The translations under genes were made by a program, and so were the position numbers. From an uncultured Acidimicrobiales bacterium (GTDB lineage Bacteria; Actinomycetota; Acidimicrobiia; Acidimicrobiales; SZUA-35): DNA of 64,000 nt. Below, one piece after another: positions 49,049 to 58,956 of the stretch (its first letter is position 1; every line of letters begins with the position of its first letter). Under the pieces are notes generated by a model that made no database searches, had not been told where the DNA came from, and saw only the letters and a program-made list of their open reading frames with translations. The DNA is taken from positions 1 to 64,000 of the forward strand of contig CALJSB010000005.1 in NCBI GenBank assembly GCA_937976305.1, read 5' to 3'.

Positions 49049-50268
49049 GCTTCGTTGCACCACAACCCGGGATCGATGATGCTCGCTCGGACATCGTCGC
49101 CTCGGACCAACCACTCACCGCAGATCCCTCACTGCGGCTAGGCGACATCGCCGTTGCAGCGGTGTTTCTCGTCGCCATCGTCGTCGAGATCTGGTTTGTC
49201 GTCGACCTTGACTGGGCCCGGTGGCAGCAAGTAGCGGCTACGGCGACGAGTGCACTGATCGTCGGGCCACTTGCCTTCCGTTCGAACTGGCCACTGCCAG
49301 CGTTCGTCGTGAACGCCGCCGCCACACTCGCCATGGTTGCGATCGGGTACGACAGCGACGTCTACCAATGGTCCAACCTGCTGCTGCTGTTCTCGGTTGC
49401 GGTCGTGCTCGCCAATTGGCGGTCAGTCGCTGCGCTGATGCTGAGCTGGATCGGCGTCATCTACTTCATCGCAACGTTCGAGGACGCGGATGTTGGCACC
49501 GGCACGCTCGTACTCGGTTTGTGGTTCGTCGTGTGGTTGCTCGGTCGTATTCACGGTGCTCGTCAACGAGAACACGCGCTTCGAACCGATCGCGATCTCG
49601 CTGCGGCGCTCGCCGAAACCAAGCAGGCAACACTCGAGCTCGAAGAACAACGAACCGAGATGGCCCGCGAGCTCCACGATCTCATCGGACACACAGTCAA
49701 CGTGATGGTCGTACACGCGGCAGCGGGTCGTCGCGCCATCGCCGACAGCCCAGAGACCGCCGTCCAAGCGTTCGAGACCATCGAGAGCACGGGGCGCTCC
49801 GCTCTCGACGAGCTCGACCGAGTGCTCGGCATTCTGCGGGACAAGCCAGACACGCCGCTGGCTCCACTGCCGGGAATCCCAGCCCTTCCTAGTCTGGTGG
49901 CCGACATGAAGAAGGCCGGCCTCAAGGTCAACCTGATCACAACGGGAACGGTCGACAACGTGCCGGGCGGGATCGGACTCACGATCTATCGCGTTGTTCA
50001 AGAAGCGCTGACCAACACGCTGAAGCACGCCGCGGCCACCCACGCCACCGTCGAGGTTTCTGCCGATAGCCATCACGTCATCTCGACGGTGATCGACAAC
50101 GGTCGGGGCCAAACAGCCGAGCTATCACCAAAGCGTCGAGGACTCGCCGGCATCGCCGAGCGAGTGCAGCTTCATGGGGGCACAGCCGAGTTCGGAAACG
50201 CAGCAGACGGCGGCTTTCGCGTGACCTGCGCCATTCCCCTCGCCACGAACGGAGCACCCCATGAGTGA
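49045..50268 (+). CDS. Sensor histidine kinase, NarL/DesK type
   Basis: A 407-residue kinase with about five N-terminal spans, then a HisKA_3 helix with phospho-acceptor His 211 (RELHDLIGHTVNVMVVH). The C-terminal ATPase domain has N-box EALTNTLKHA, G1 VIDNGRGQ and G2 GLAGIAERVQLHGG. It starts at GTG 49045, overlapping the upstream stop, and overlaps the regulator gene by 8 bases. No periplasmic sensor domain is seen, so it may sense a membrane signal. Confidence 0.92.
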   Translation: MSFVAPQPGIDDARSDIVASDQPLTADPSLRLGDIAVAAVFLVAIVVEIWFVVDLDWARWQQVAATATSALIVGPLAFRSNWPLPAFVVNAAATLAMVAIGYDSDVYQWSNLLLLFSVAVVLANWRSVAALMLSWIGVIYFIATFEDADVGTGTLVLGLWFVVWLLGRIHGARQREHALRTDRDLAAALAETKQATLELEEQRTEMARELHDLIGHTVNVMVVHAAAGRRAIADSPETAVQAFETIESTGRSALDELDRVLGILRDKPDTPLAPLPGIPALPSLVADMKKAGLKVNLITTGTVDNVPGGIGLTIYRVVQEALTNTLKHAAATHATVEVSADSHHVISTVIDNGRGQTAELSPKRRGLAGIAERVQLHGGTAEFGNAADGGFRVTCAIPLATNGAPHE

Positions 50269-50926
50269 CGAGACGCTCCGAGTCGTATTGATCGACGACG
50301 ACGCGCTCATGCGCGCTGGCCTCCGAATGATCATCGACCAGAGCGACGACATGATCGTGGTCGGCGAGGCCGATGACGGTGCCCACGCCGTGGCAGTCGT
50401 TCGAGAGCACCGACCGGATGTCGTACTCATGGATGTGCGCATGCCAGAGGTGAACGGCATTGATGCAACCCGTGCGCTCCTCGACGACCAGCCCAACACA
50501 CGAGTAGTGGTGCTCACGACGTTCGAACTCGAAGAGTATGTGTTCGGCGCTCTGCGGGCCGGTGCGAGCGGCTTTCTGTTGAAGCGAACCGAACCAGAAC
50601 AACTGCTCGATGGCATCCGTTCCGTCGCCGAAGGAGATGCTCTGTTGTCGCCCTCGGTCACCAGACGCTTGATCGAAGAGTTCACGGGCGCAGGGACGCC
50701 GCAACGAGAGCCGGATCCTCGCCTCACCGATCTCACCGATCGGGAGAGTGAGGTGCTGGTCGAGATGGCGCGCGGTCGGAGCAACGAAGAGATCGCCGAC
50801 GTGCTCTACATCGCCGAGAACACCGTGAAGACCCACGTCAAGCGGGTGATGTCCAAACTGGGTTCTCGAGATCGGGTGCAGGCCGTTGTCACGGCATTCG
50901 AGGGCGGGTTGATGGACGGTGTTTGA
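50261..50926 (+). CDS. Response regulator, NarL/LuxR type
   Basis: A 221-residue regulator. The receiver domain has acidic pocket LIDDDA, phospho-acceptor Asp 58 (VVLMDVRMPE) and Lys in FLLKR. The LuxR helix-turn-helix follows (LTDRESEVLVEMARGRSNEEIADVLYIAENTVKTHVKRVMSKLG). It is the cognate partner of the preceding kinase. Targets unknown. Confidence 0.95.
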   Translation: MSDETLRVVLIDDDALMRAGLRMIIDQSDDMIVVGEADDGAHAVAVVREHRPDVVLMDVRMPEVNGIDATRALLDDQPNTRVVVLTTFELEEYVFGALRAGASGFLLKRTEPEQLLDGIRSVAEGDALLSPSVTRRLIEEFTGAGTPQREPDPRLTDLTDRESEVLVEMARGRSNEEIADVLYIAENTVKTHVKRVMSKLGSRDRVQAVVTAFEGGLMDGV

Positions 50927-51000
50927 CGCCGTTTCGACGCGTGCCGGTTGCGTGAGTAATGCTCGCCAAGAGCACCCAGCAGCAACTCCGAGGGGGAGTC

Positions 51001-51828
51001 ATGGCCCGAACAATCGAAACCGGAAACGAACATCTGCACGCCGAAGTTGATGATGCCGGCGTTGCCGTCATCACGATGGATCGGCCCGAGGCCCGCAATG
51101 CGTTGACCGGCGGCATGCTCGACGGCCTGGCCCTTGCGCTGGCCGACGTCGAGGTGGCAACCGATGTGCGTTGCGTCGTGCTCACGGGTGCCGGTGGCGC
51201 CTTCTGCGCAGGCGGCGACGTCAAGGGGTTCGCCGCTGGCGACGGTGCTGGCGGTGGCTCATCGTCGTGGGATGCGGGAGTTCACGAGCAACGCCTGAGC
51301 CACAAACGAACGTCCGGCGTGCTCTATGGCATGCCCAAACCCACGATCGCGGCGATTCCAGGGCCAGCCGCTGGCGCCGGTCTGTCGCTGGCGCTCGCCT
51401 GCGATCTTCGGGTTGCCGCCGACACCGCGATCATGACCACCGCGTTTGCCCGAGTTGGATTAGCTGGCGACTACGGCGGCACCTGGTTCCTCACCCAACT
51501 GGTCGGACCGGCCAAGGCGAAAGAGCTGTACTTCCTGCCCGAGCGGATGGACATGGCCACCGCAAAGGACCTCGGCATCATCAACCACGTGGTGCCCGCC
51601 GACGACTTTGAAGCAACGTGGCGCGACACGGCAACCCGCCTTGCTGCCGGTCCGCCCATCGCGTTCCGGTACATGAAGGAGAACATCAATCGCTCGGTGA
51701 CCGGCGAGCTGGACACCATCCTCGAGCTCGAGTCGACCCACCACCGCCACACCGGTACCACCGCTGACCACAAGGAAGCATCGAAGGCTTTTGTCGAAAA
51801 GCGGGAGCCAGTTTTCAAGGGGATCTGA
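51001..51828 (+). CDS. Enoyl-CoA hydratase/isomerase family protein
   Basis: A 275-residue crotonase-fold enzyme. Oxyanion-hole segments are GAFCAGGDVKGF and PGPAAGAGLSLALACD. At the second catalytic position the sequence reads GLAGDYGGTWFL, with Asp instead of the Glu of classical hydratases, as in PaaG-like isomerases. ATG 51001 has an excellent ribosome site (CGAGGGGGAG). Exact acyl-CoA substrate unknown; beta-oxidation or aromatic acyl-CoA isomerisation are candidates. Confidence 0.88.
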   Translation: MARTIETGNEHLHAEVDDAGVAVITMDRPEARNALTGGMLDGLALALADVEVATDVRCVVLTGAGGAFCAGGDVKGFAAGDGAGGGSSSWDAGVHEQRLSHKRTSGVLYGMPKPTIAAIPGPAAGAGLSLALACDLRVAADTAIMTTAFARVGLAGDYGGTWFLTQLVGPAKAKELYFLPERMDMATAKDLGIINHVVPADDFEATWRDTATRLAAGPPIAFRYMKENINRSVTGELDTILELESTHHRHTGTTADHKEASKAFVEKREPVFKGI

Positions 51829-51951
51829 GCGCTTCGAGGGTCGGCTCTGAATACGACCTGCACTGCCAATCAAGCAACAAGTGGAGAGAACCTTGTTGTG
51901 ACAACTAGTGCCAAAAAGGGCCCTGATTGAGGGACCCCAACATGAGGCAAT

Positions 51952-52069
51952 TTTCGGCCAACTTCTCTCTATCTAGGCCGAAAGGCATGTCGACGCGACG
52001 TCAGCTTCTCAATCTCTGCCGCCGTCCTCCGAAAGAGAGTCACGTCGTGATTCCGCGACGGTTCGGAGG
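51952..52069 (+). promoter_or_regulatory. Structured leader sequestering the ribosome site of the surface protein gene
   Basis: TCCTCCGAA (52025-52033) pairs perfectly with TTCGGAGGA (52062-52070), which contains the GGAGGA ribosome site of ATG 52077. Inside it is a second stem CGTCG/CGACG (52043-52060). Upstream, TTTCGGCC (51952-51959) pairs with GGCCGAAA (51976-51983), but GCC-GAAA-GGC (51977-51986) offers a competing GNRA hairpin. A switchable leader is suggested; it matches no riboswitch class known to me. Confidence 0.6.
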
Positions 52070-52076
52070 AATCTCA

Positions 52077-55000
52077 ATGACATTTCAGGGCGACCACGCG
52101 CCAGCTTCACGGACTGGGCGTTCTTCACAACGGCTCAGGCACGCTGTTGTCGCTCCCTTTGCCGCGCTCGCTGCGATAGCTGGGCTTCTTGCCATCGCTC
52201 CGACGGCCGCCGAAGCACAAATCGACAGCGGTTTCGTCGACCACTGCTGGATCGTTGCTGACGGTAGCGGCGGTACTGCCGCCGACTGGCTCTCCGAGTA
52301 CGACCTCGTCACCGACGCCGAAACTCCAGCCGGCAACGGAACTGGCACAGACTTTGTGGAGGCCATCGCCTTCCACTACCCAACCGGGCAGCTCTTCGCC
52401 ACGAACGCCGGTCAGTTCGGCGTCATCGATCTCACGCCAGGTAGCACCTTCGGTACGTTCTCACCGATCGGTCCAGGTGGCCTCGGCGACGTCGACGGTC
52501 TTGCCTTCGACTCAACAACCGGACATCTCTGGGGCTCGGTCCGACTCAACGGCAACAACGATCAGCTCATCCGCATCGACTTCAACACCGGCACCCAGGT
52601 TGGCGCGACGGTGACTGTCGCAACGACGGTCTACTCCGGTCCGTTGAGTCCTACGCCGACGAATCTCCTCGACATCGACGACATGGCAATCGACCCGGTC
52701 ACCGGCAACTTCTATGCCATCGCCAACGGTGCCGGTTTGCTCGACATGCTCGTCATCATCGATCCAGTCACGGGCGCAACGACGCCGGTCGGATCGCCAG
52801 CTGACAGTGGCGTGCAGGACATCGAAGGCCTCGGGTTCACTCCGGCCGGAGATCTCATCGGTACCTCGGGCAGCGGCGGCGGTCCCGTCGCCAACTCGAT
52901 CGTCGACATCAACCTGAACGACGGTTCAGCATCACTCCGCAACGACATGCTCACCTACATCGACCACGAAGCTGTCGACTGCTTGACCAACGCCTACCTC
53001 GACCCAGGCATCTCGCTCGAGAAGGACACCAACGGCGACGACGCCGACTCACCAACCGGTCCATACGTCGACACCGCCACCGGCACCGTCACCTGGACCT
53101 ACGAGATCACCAACACCGGCAACCTTGCATTGTTTGACCTCACCCTCAGCGACGACATCGAAGGTGCCGTCACCTGCTCACACCCACAGCCACTTCTGCC
53201 CGGCGACTCGACCACCTGCACGCTCACCGCAGCCTCCTTGAGCGCTGGCCAGTACGCCAACGTTGGCACAATCGTTGGCACGCCCGTCGACCTGGTCGGC
53301 AACGGCTACATGATCGATCTCGACACCGGCGAGTGGATTGACCCCGCCACCGGAAATCCGGTCGACTTCAGCACGTTCGACGTGGCCGGCAGCTCGCCCT
53401 TGCCGAACATCGACGACACGGATCCGTCGCACTACTTCGGCGCCGACCCAGCCATCGAGATCGAGAAGGCCACCAACGGCATCGACGCCGACACACCGAC
53501 CGGCCCAACGGTCGCCCCAGGGTCAACCGTGACCTGGACCTACGAGGTGACCAACCCGGGCAACGTCCCCCTTGCGAACGTCACCGTTACCGATGACAAC
53601 GGCACCGCAGCACCCGCTGATGACTTCCTGCCGACCCTCACTGGTGGCGACACCAACGGCAACGGCCTCCTCGATACCAACGAGACCTGGACCTACACCG
53701 CCACTGGTACCGCCATCAGCGGCCAGTACAGCAACAACGCTGTCGTGACTGGCGACGGCCCAGAGACGACCAACCCGGACGGCACCACCAACCCGGGTGA
53801 AGAAGTCACAGACGACGACCCGTCGCACTACTTCGGTGCTCCAGCAGCAATTCCTGCGATCTCGCTCGAGAAGGCAACGAACAACATCGATGCAGACGCA
53901 CCAACCGGCCCGTTCATCGACACCGCCACCGGCACCGTCACCTGGACCTACGTCATCACCAACAACGGCAACGTCCCGCTGTTCGACCTCACCCTCAGCG
54001 ACGACATCGAAGGCGCCGTCACCTGCTCACACCCACAACCACTCAACCCGGGTGACAGCACGACCTGCACGCTCACCGCGGCATCAGTTGTTGTCGGCCA
54101 ATACGCCAACATCGGCACCATCGAAGGTACGCCCATCGACCTGGTCGGTCAGGGCTACACCTTCGACCCGGCAACCGACACCTGGACCGATCCCGCTGGC
54201 GACCCCGTCGACTTCACCACCTTCGACCCGGCAGCCAACTCACCATTGCCGAACATTGATGACACGGATCCGTCGCACTACTTCGGCGCCGACCCAGCCA
54301 TCGAAATCGAAAAGGCCACCAACGGCATCGACGCAGACGCCCCGACCGGCCCGACGGTCGCCCCCGGATCAACCGTGACCTGGACCTACGAAGTCACCAA
54401 CCCCGGCAATGTTCCGCTTGCGAACGTCGCAGTCGTTGACGACAACGGCACCCCGGCTGCTGGCGACGACTTCGTCCCCACCTTCGTCAGTGGTGACACC
54501 GACGGTGACGGACTCCTCGATACCAACGAGACCTGGACCTACACCGCAACGGGTACCGCCATCACCGGTCAATACTCCAATGACGCAACGGTCACCGGCG
54601 ACGGCCCAGAGACGACCAACCCCGACGGCACCACCAACCCCGGTGAAGAAGTCACCGACGACGACCCCTCCCACTACTTCGGTGCTCCAGCAGCAATTCC
54701 TGCGATCGCGCTCGAGAAGGCCACAAACGGTGTCGACGCTGATACGCCAACCGGTCCGTATGTCGACCCGGTGACCGGCTCGGTGACGTGGACCTACGTC
54801 ATCACCAACACCGGCAACGTCCCGTTGTTCGACCTCACGTTGAGCGACGACATCGAAGGTGCCGTCACCTGTACGCACCCACAGCCGCTCAACCCTGGCG
54901 ACTCGACGACCTGCACCCTGACGGCGGCCTCCCTCGTCACGGGTCTGTATGCGAACGAGGGCACCATCGAAGCCACGCCAGTCGATCTTGCTGGCCAGGG

Positions 55001-58000
55001 CTACACCTTTGATCCGGCAACCGACACCTGGACCGACCCGGCAGGAGATCCGGTTGACTTCACAACGTTCGATCCGGCAACCAACTCGCCGATGCCGAAC
55101 ATTGATGACACGGATCCGTCGCACTACTTCGGTTCTGATCCAGCCATCGCCATTGAAAAGGCCACGAACGGTGTCGACGCAGATGCCATCACCGGCCCCA
55201 TCGTTGCCATTGGCAGCACGGTCACCTGGACCTACGCAGTCACCAACCCCGGCAACGTCCCACTCGCCAACGTCTCTGTTGTTGACGACAACGGCACCCC
55301 GGCCGCTGGCGACGACATCGTCCCGACCTCCACCGGTGGTGACACCAACGGCAACGGACTCCTCGACACCAACGAGACCTGGACCTACACCGCCAGCGCC
55401 CCGGCGATCGATGGCCAGTACAGCAACAACGCTGTCGTCACCGGTGACGCTCCCGAGACGACCAACCCGGACGGCACCACCAACCCCGGTGAAGAAGTCA
55501 CAGACGACGACCCGTCGAACTACTTCGGCACGCCGGAAGCGACTCCCGGAATCACCCTCGAGAAGGCAACAAACAACGTTGACGCAGACGCGCCAACCGG
55601 TCCGTTCGTCGACACCGCCACCGGCAGCGTCACCTGGACCTACGTCATCAGCAACACCGGCAACGTGCCGCTGTTCGATCTGACGCTCAGTGACGACATC
55701 GAAGGTGCCGTGACCTGTACCCACCCGCAGCCGCTGAACCCCGGTGAGAGCACCACGTGCACGCTCACTGCGGCATCAGTTGTTGCCGGTCAGTATGCGA
55801 ACGAGGGCACCATTGTCGGCACCCCGGTCGATCTTGCTGGCCAGGGCTACACCTTTGACCCGGCAACGGGCGAATGGACCGACCCCGCTGGCGACCCGGT
55901 CGACTTCGACAGCTTTGATCCAGCGGCCAACTCACCGCTGCCAAATATCGACGACACCGACCCGTCCCATTACTTCGGTTCTGATCCAGCCATCGCCATC
56001 GAGAAGGCTACGAACGGTGTCGACGCAGACGCTGTGACCGGCCCCGTTGTTGGAGTCGGCAGCACGGTCACCTGGACCTACGCAGTCACCAACCCCGGCA
56101 ACGTTCCGCTTGCGAACGTCTCTGTTGTTGACGACAACGGCACCCCGGCCGCCGGCGACGACATCGTCCCAACCTTCACCGGTGGCGACACTGATGGTGA
56201 TGGACTCCTCGACACCAACGAGACCTGGACCTACGAGGCCACCGGCACCGCCATCGAGGGTCAGTACACCAACAACGCCACCGTCACCGGCGACGCTCCC
56301 GAGACCACCAACCCCGACGGAACAACCAACCCGTCCGAAGAGCTCACCGACGACGACCCGTCGAACTACTTCGGCACCCCTGAGCCGACTCCGGCAATCA
56401 CCCTCGAGAAGGCAACGAACAACGTTGACGCAGACGCACCGACCGGTCCGTTCATCGACACCGCCACCGGCACTGTCACCTGGACCTACGTCATCACCAA
56501 CAGCGGCAACGTCCCGCTGTTCGACCTCACCTTGAGCGACGACATCGAAGGCGCCGTCACCTGCTCACACCCACAACCCCTGAACCCGGGTGAGAGCACG
56601 ACCTGCACCCTGACGGCCGATTCGGTCGCCGACGGCCAATATGCAAACGTCGGCACCATCGAAGCGACCCCGATCGACCTCGCTGGCCAGGGCTACACCT
56701 TCGACCCCGCGACCGGCGAATGGACGGATCCGACCACCGGCAACCCGGTCGACTTCGACACCTTCGACCCGGCAGCCAACTCACCGCTGCCCAACATCGA
56801 CGACACCGACCCATCCCACTACTTCGGCGCCGACCCAGCCATCGCCATCGAGAAGGCAACGAACACTCTCGATGCCGATAGCGCACCCGGCCCGTCCGTC
56901 GTGGCCGGTGAAACCGTCACGTGGACCTACGTCGTGACCAACCCGGGCAATGTCCCGCTCGCCAACGTCACCGTTGTCGACGACAACGGCACGGTCGCAC
57001 CGGGCGACGACATCATCCCGACCCTCACCGGCGGCGACGCCAACGGAGACGGACTCCTCGACCCAGGTGAGACCTGGACCTACACCGCCAGCGCATCGGC
57101 GATCGAGGGTCAGTACAGCAACAACGCCACCGTGACCGGTGACGCCCCGGAGACCACCAACCCCGACGGCACCACCAACCCGGCCGAGGAAGTGACCGAC
57201 GACGACCCGTCGCACTACATCGGAACACCGGCGCCCGTTCCTGGAATCACGATCGAGAAGGACACGAACGGAACCCAGGCCGACGATGCGGCTGACAACC
57301 CCTCACTCGAAGAGGGCTCAGCAATTGTGTGGACCTACGTCATCACCAACTCGGGATCGTTTGACCTCATCGACGTTGTTGTCACCGACGACATTGAAGG
57401 GCCGGTCTGCACCATTGCCTCGCTCGCAATTCGCGAGTCGTCCACCTGCACCCTCAGTGGCGTCGCCGGCTCAGCTGATTACCGCAACGTCGGCTCAGTC
57501 AGCGGCCAGCCCGTCGACGATGCCGGTGCGCCGGTCGGCGATCCTGTCACCGACAGCGACAGCAGCGGGTACGACGTGCCGGGGACCTCACCCACGCAGA
57601 TCACCCCGAACGTCGACCTCTCGATCACCAAGTCGATCGAGGGAACCCTCCAGGCAGGAGGCTCGGGCGTCTACGTCCTGAGCGTCAGCAACCTTGGCCC
57701 GAACACGGCAACCAACGTGACGATTACCGATGTGCTTCCGACAGGCCTCACCTACCGCTCCGCCACTGGAGACGGATGGACCTGCTCGGCTTCCGGACAG
57801 ACCGTCACCTGCACCAGGGCATCGCTCGGTGTCGAAACGGCACCGTCGATCCGTCTTTCCGTTGCTGTCGCAGCGAACACAGCAGGACAGACGATCGTCA
57901 ACTCGGCAACTGTGTCGTCACCGGACAACGACACCAACTCGCCGAACGACACCTCAGACGTGTCGTCGACGGTGACATCGACCCCAGTGGTTCGCTCGAC

Positions 58001-58118
58001 AACTCCGCTTCCCGTCACCGGCTCGAACACGGCCACCGCCGTCTTCCTTGCCTCGCTGCTGCTGGCGTCGGGCCTCATGCTCCTCATGATCTCGGTTCGC
58101 AGGCGACGCTCCGCCTGA
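52077..58118 (+). CDS. Giant LPXTG-anchored repeat surface protein
   Basis: A 2013-residue secreted protein. The signal peptide is followed by a beta-propeller-like domain (residues about 50-310, DUF6923-like, with GLAFDSTTGHLWGSV and AIDPVTGNFYAI). Then come five A/B double repeats of 282 residues (residues 312-1723), a divergent sixth A, and a DUF11 domain (VDLSITKSIEGTLQAGGSGV, YVLSVSNLGPNTATNVTITD). The C-terminus has LPVTG (1978-1982), a span and RRRR, the sortase signal. ATG 52077 is taken over upstream frames because the GGAGGA site and signal peptide follow. Probably an adhesin or stalk; no sortase lies in the window. Confidence 0.9.
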   Translation: MTFQGDHAPASRTGRSSQRLRHAVVAPFAALAAIAGLLAIAPTAAEAQIDSGFVDHCWIVADGSGGTAADWLSEYDLVTDAETPAGNGTGTDFVEAIAFHYPTGQLFATNAGQFGVIDLTPGSTFGTFSPIGPGGLGDVDGLAFDSTTGHLWGSVRLNGNNDQLIRIDFNTGTQVGATVTVATTVYSGPLSPTPTNLLDIDDMAIDPVTGNFYAIANGAGLLDMLVIIDPVTGATTPVGSPADSGVQDIEGLGFTPAGDLIGTSGSGGGPVANSIVDINLNDGSASLRNDMLTYIDHEAVDCLTNAYLDPGISLEKDTNGDDADSPTGPYVDTATGTVTWTYEITNTGNLALFDLTLSDDIEGAVTCSHPQPLLPGDSTTCTLTAASLSAGQYANVGTIVGTPVDLVGNGYMIDLDTGEWIDPATGNPVDFSTFDVAGSSPLPNIDDTDPSHYFGADPAIEIEKATNGIDADTPTGPTVAPGSTVTWTYEVTNPGNVPLANVTVTDDNGTAAPADDFLPTLTGGDTNGNGLLDTNETWTYTATGTAISGQYSNNAVVTGDGPETTNPDGTTNPGEEVTDDDPSHYFGAPAAIPAISLEKATNNIDADAPTGPFIDTATGTVTWTYVITNNGNVPLFDLTLSDDIEGAVTCSHPQPLNPGDSTTCTLTAASVVVGQYANIGTIEGTPIDLVGQGYTFDPATDTWTDPAGDPVDFTTFDPAANSPLPNIDDTDPSHYFGADPAIEIEKATNGIDADAPTGPTVAPGSTVTWTYEVTNPGNVPLANVAVVDDNGTPAAGDDFVPTFVSGDTDGDGLLDTNETWTYTATGTAITGQYSNDATVTGDGPETTNPDGTTNPGEEVTDDDPSHYFGAPAAIPAIALEKATNGVDADTPTGPYVDPVTGSVTWTYVITNTGNVPLFDLTLSDDIEGAVTCTHPQPLNPGDSTTCTLTAASLVTGLYANEGTIEATPVDLAGQGYTFDPATDTWTDPAGDPVDFTTFDPATNSPMPNIDDTDPSHYFGSDPAIAIEKATNGVDADAITGPIVAIGSTVTWTYAVTNPGNVPLANVSVVDDNGTPAAGDDIVPTSTGGDTNGNGLLDTNETWTYTASAPAIDGQYSNNAVVTGDAPETTNPDGTTNPGEEVTDDDPSNYFGTPEATPGITLEKATNNVDADAPTGPFVDTATGSVTWTYVISNTGNVPLFDLTLSDDIEGAVTCTHPQPLNPGESTTCTLTAASVVAGQYANEGTIVGTPVDLAGQGYTFDPATGEWTDPAGDPVDFDSFDPAANSPLPNIDDTDPSHYFGSDPAIAIEKATNGVDADAVTGPVVGVGSTVTWTYAVTNPGNVPLANVSVVDDNGTPAAGDDIVPTFTGGDTDGDGLLDTNETWTYEATGTAIEGQYTNNATVTGDAPETTNPDGTTNPSEELTDDDPSNYFGTPEPTPAITLEKATNNVDADAPTGPFIDTATGTVTWTYVITNSGNVPLFDLTLSDDIEGAVTCSHPQPLNPGESTTCTLTADSVADGQYANVGTIEATPIDLAGQGYTFDPATGEWTDPTTGNPVDFDTFDPAANSPLPNIDDTDPSHYFGADPAIAIEKATNTLDADSAPGPSVVAGETVTWTYVVTNPGNVPLANVTVVDDNGTVAPGDDIIPTLTGGDANGDGLLDPGETWTYTASASAIEGQYSNNATVTGDAPETTNPDGTTNPAEEVTDDDPSHYIGTPAPVPGITIEKDTNGTQADDAADNPSLEEGSAIVWTYVITNSGSFDLIDVVVTDDIEGPVCTIASLAIRESSTCTLSGVAGSADYRNVGSVSGQPVDDAGAPVGDPVTDSDSSGYDVPGTSPTQITPNVDLSITKSIEGTLQAGGSGVYVLSVSNLGPNTATNVTITDVLPTGLTYRSATGDGWTCSASGQTVTCTRASLGVETAPSIRLSVAVAANTAGQTIVNSATVSSPDNDTNSPNDTSDVSSTVTSTPVVRSTTPLPVTGSNTATAVFLASLLLASGLMLLMISVRRRRSA
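53010..57245 (+). repeat. Five tandem 846-bp A/B repeat units in the surface protein gene
   Basis: A units start at 53010, 53859, 54705, 55551 and 56397 (spacing 849, 846, 846, 846). B units start at 53454, 54300, 55146, 55992 and 56841. A units share TLSDDIEGAVTC and NPGDSTTCTLTA; B units share VTNPGNVPLANV and GDTNGNGLLDTNETWTY. A divergent A copy begins at 57246. Nucleotide similarity is high, so copy number may vary by recombination. Confidence 0.95.
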
Positions 58119-58204
58119 CGCAGGCGAAGGTTCAACAACGCTGGCCCAATGCTCTTGCGTGGTCCAATGCTCAAGTGGGTCAGAAGTAGTGTCGACAACC
58201 AGAT

Positions 58205-58915
58205 ATGCGTAAAAGTGTCTGTGCCCTCTCACTCGGCCTTGTCCTGACTGCCTGCGGTGGCAGTGACGGCGACGCCGAGGAAGCTGTTGTTGCAACGGTC
58301 GTGCAAACGACGACAACGTTGATCTCGGCTGCGCCCGAAACAACGGCAACAGTGCCCGAGACCACCACCACGGCCGCACCAGAAACCACGGCTGCTCCGG
58401 AAACGACAGAGGCCCCAGCAACCACAGCTGCCCCGGACACCGACACTGATGGCGACGAATCGATCCCTGACCTCAACGATTTCGTCGATCCAGACGGTAC
58501 GTACCAGATCTCACTCGCCGACGGCTGGGAACCAACAACCGACAACGTGCCAGCGGGAATCGAAGCCTGGTTCGTGGGTGATGCCCAAAGTGGCTTTCGG
58601 CCGAACGTCAACATTCTGACATCGACCGGCGCCGTCGGGATCACCGTCGAGAACTACACCGAGCTCGGCGTCGAAAGCCTCGAAGCGACCCTCGACGACT
58701 TTCAGCTGATCGAGACGAAGATCATCGATCGAGCCAATGGCATCCCCATGGCGGTCATCGAGGTGACGGGCGGCGATCTGCATTTCGTGCAATACACCTT
58801 CATCGAAGACGGCACCGCCGTCATCCTCACCCTCACGGCCCCGCCGGACCGGTTTGTCCCGATTCACGCCGAATTCGAATCGAACTTCCTGACGCTCAAC
58901 CCAGTCGGTTCATAG
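58205..58915 (+). CDS. Lipoprotein with Thr/Pro-rich linker
   Basis: A 236-residue protein with a textbook lipobox (LVLTACGG). A 50-residue Thr/Glu/Pro/Ala linker with repeated PETT blocks probably spans the cell wall. The C-terminal domain of about 130 residues has YQISLADGWEPTT, ETKIIDRANGIPMAVIEVTGG and FIEDGTAVILTLTAP, a DcrB/DUF1795-like fold. Function unknown. It follows the LPXTG gene by 86 bases. Confidence 0.85.
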   Translation: MRKSVCALSLGLVLTACGGSDGDAEEAVVATVVQTTTTLISAAPETTATVPETTTTAAPETTAAPETTEAPATTAAPDTDTDGDESIPDLNDFVDPDGTYQISLADGWEPTTDNVPAGIEAWFVGDAQSGFRPNVNILTSTGAVGITVENYTELGVESLEATLDDFQLIETKIIDRANGIPMAVIEVTGGDLHFVQYTFIEDGTAVILTLTAPPDRFVPIHAEFESNFLTLNPVGS

Positions 58916-58956
58916 CGTTCGCTCTGCGAACCGGCTCATTTCAGCCATACTGGGCT

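Noticed and set aside
51952-52076. Cyclic di-GMP (GEMM) riboswitch
   Set aside because: A GNRA-capped stem is present, but the conserved core words of GEMM-I around it are absent.
54369-55724. A 451-codon minus-strand frame opposite the surface-protein repeats
   Set aside because: It arises from the repeated sequence read backwards and repeats itself with the same period.
53010-57245. Regular repeats suggesting a CRISPR array
   Set aside because: The period is 846 bp, in frame, and the units encode similar protein domains.
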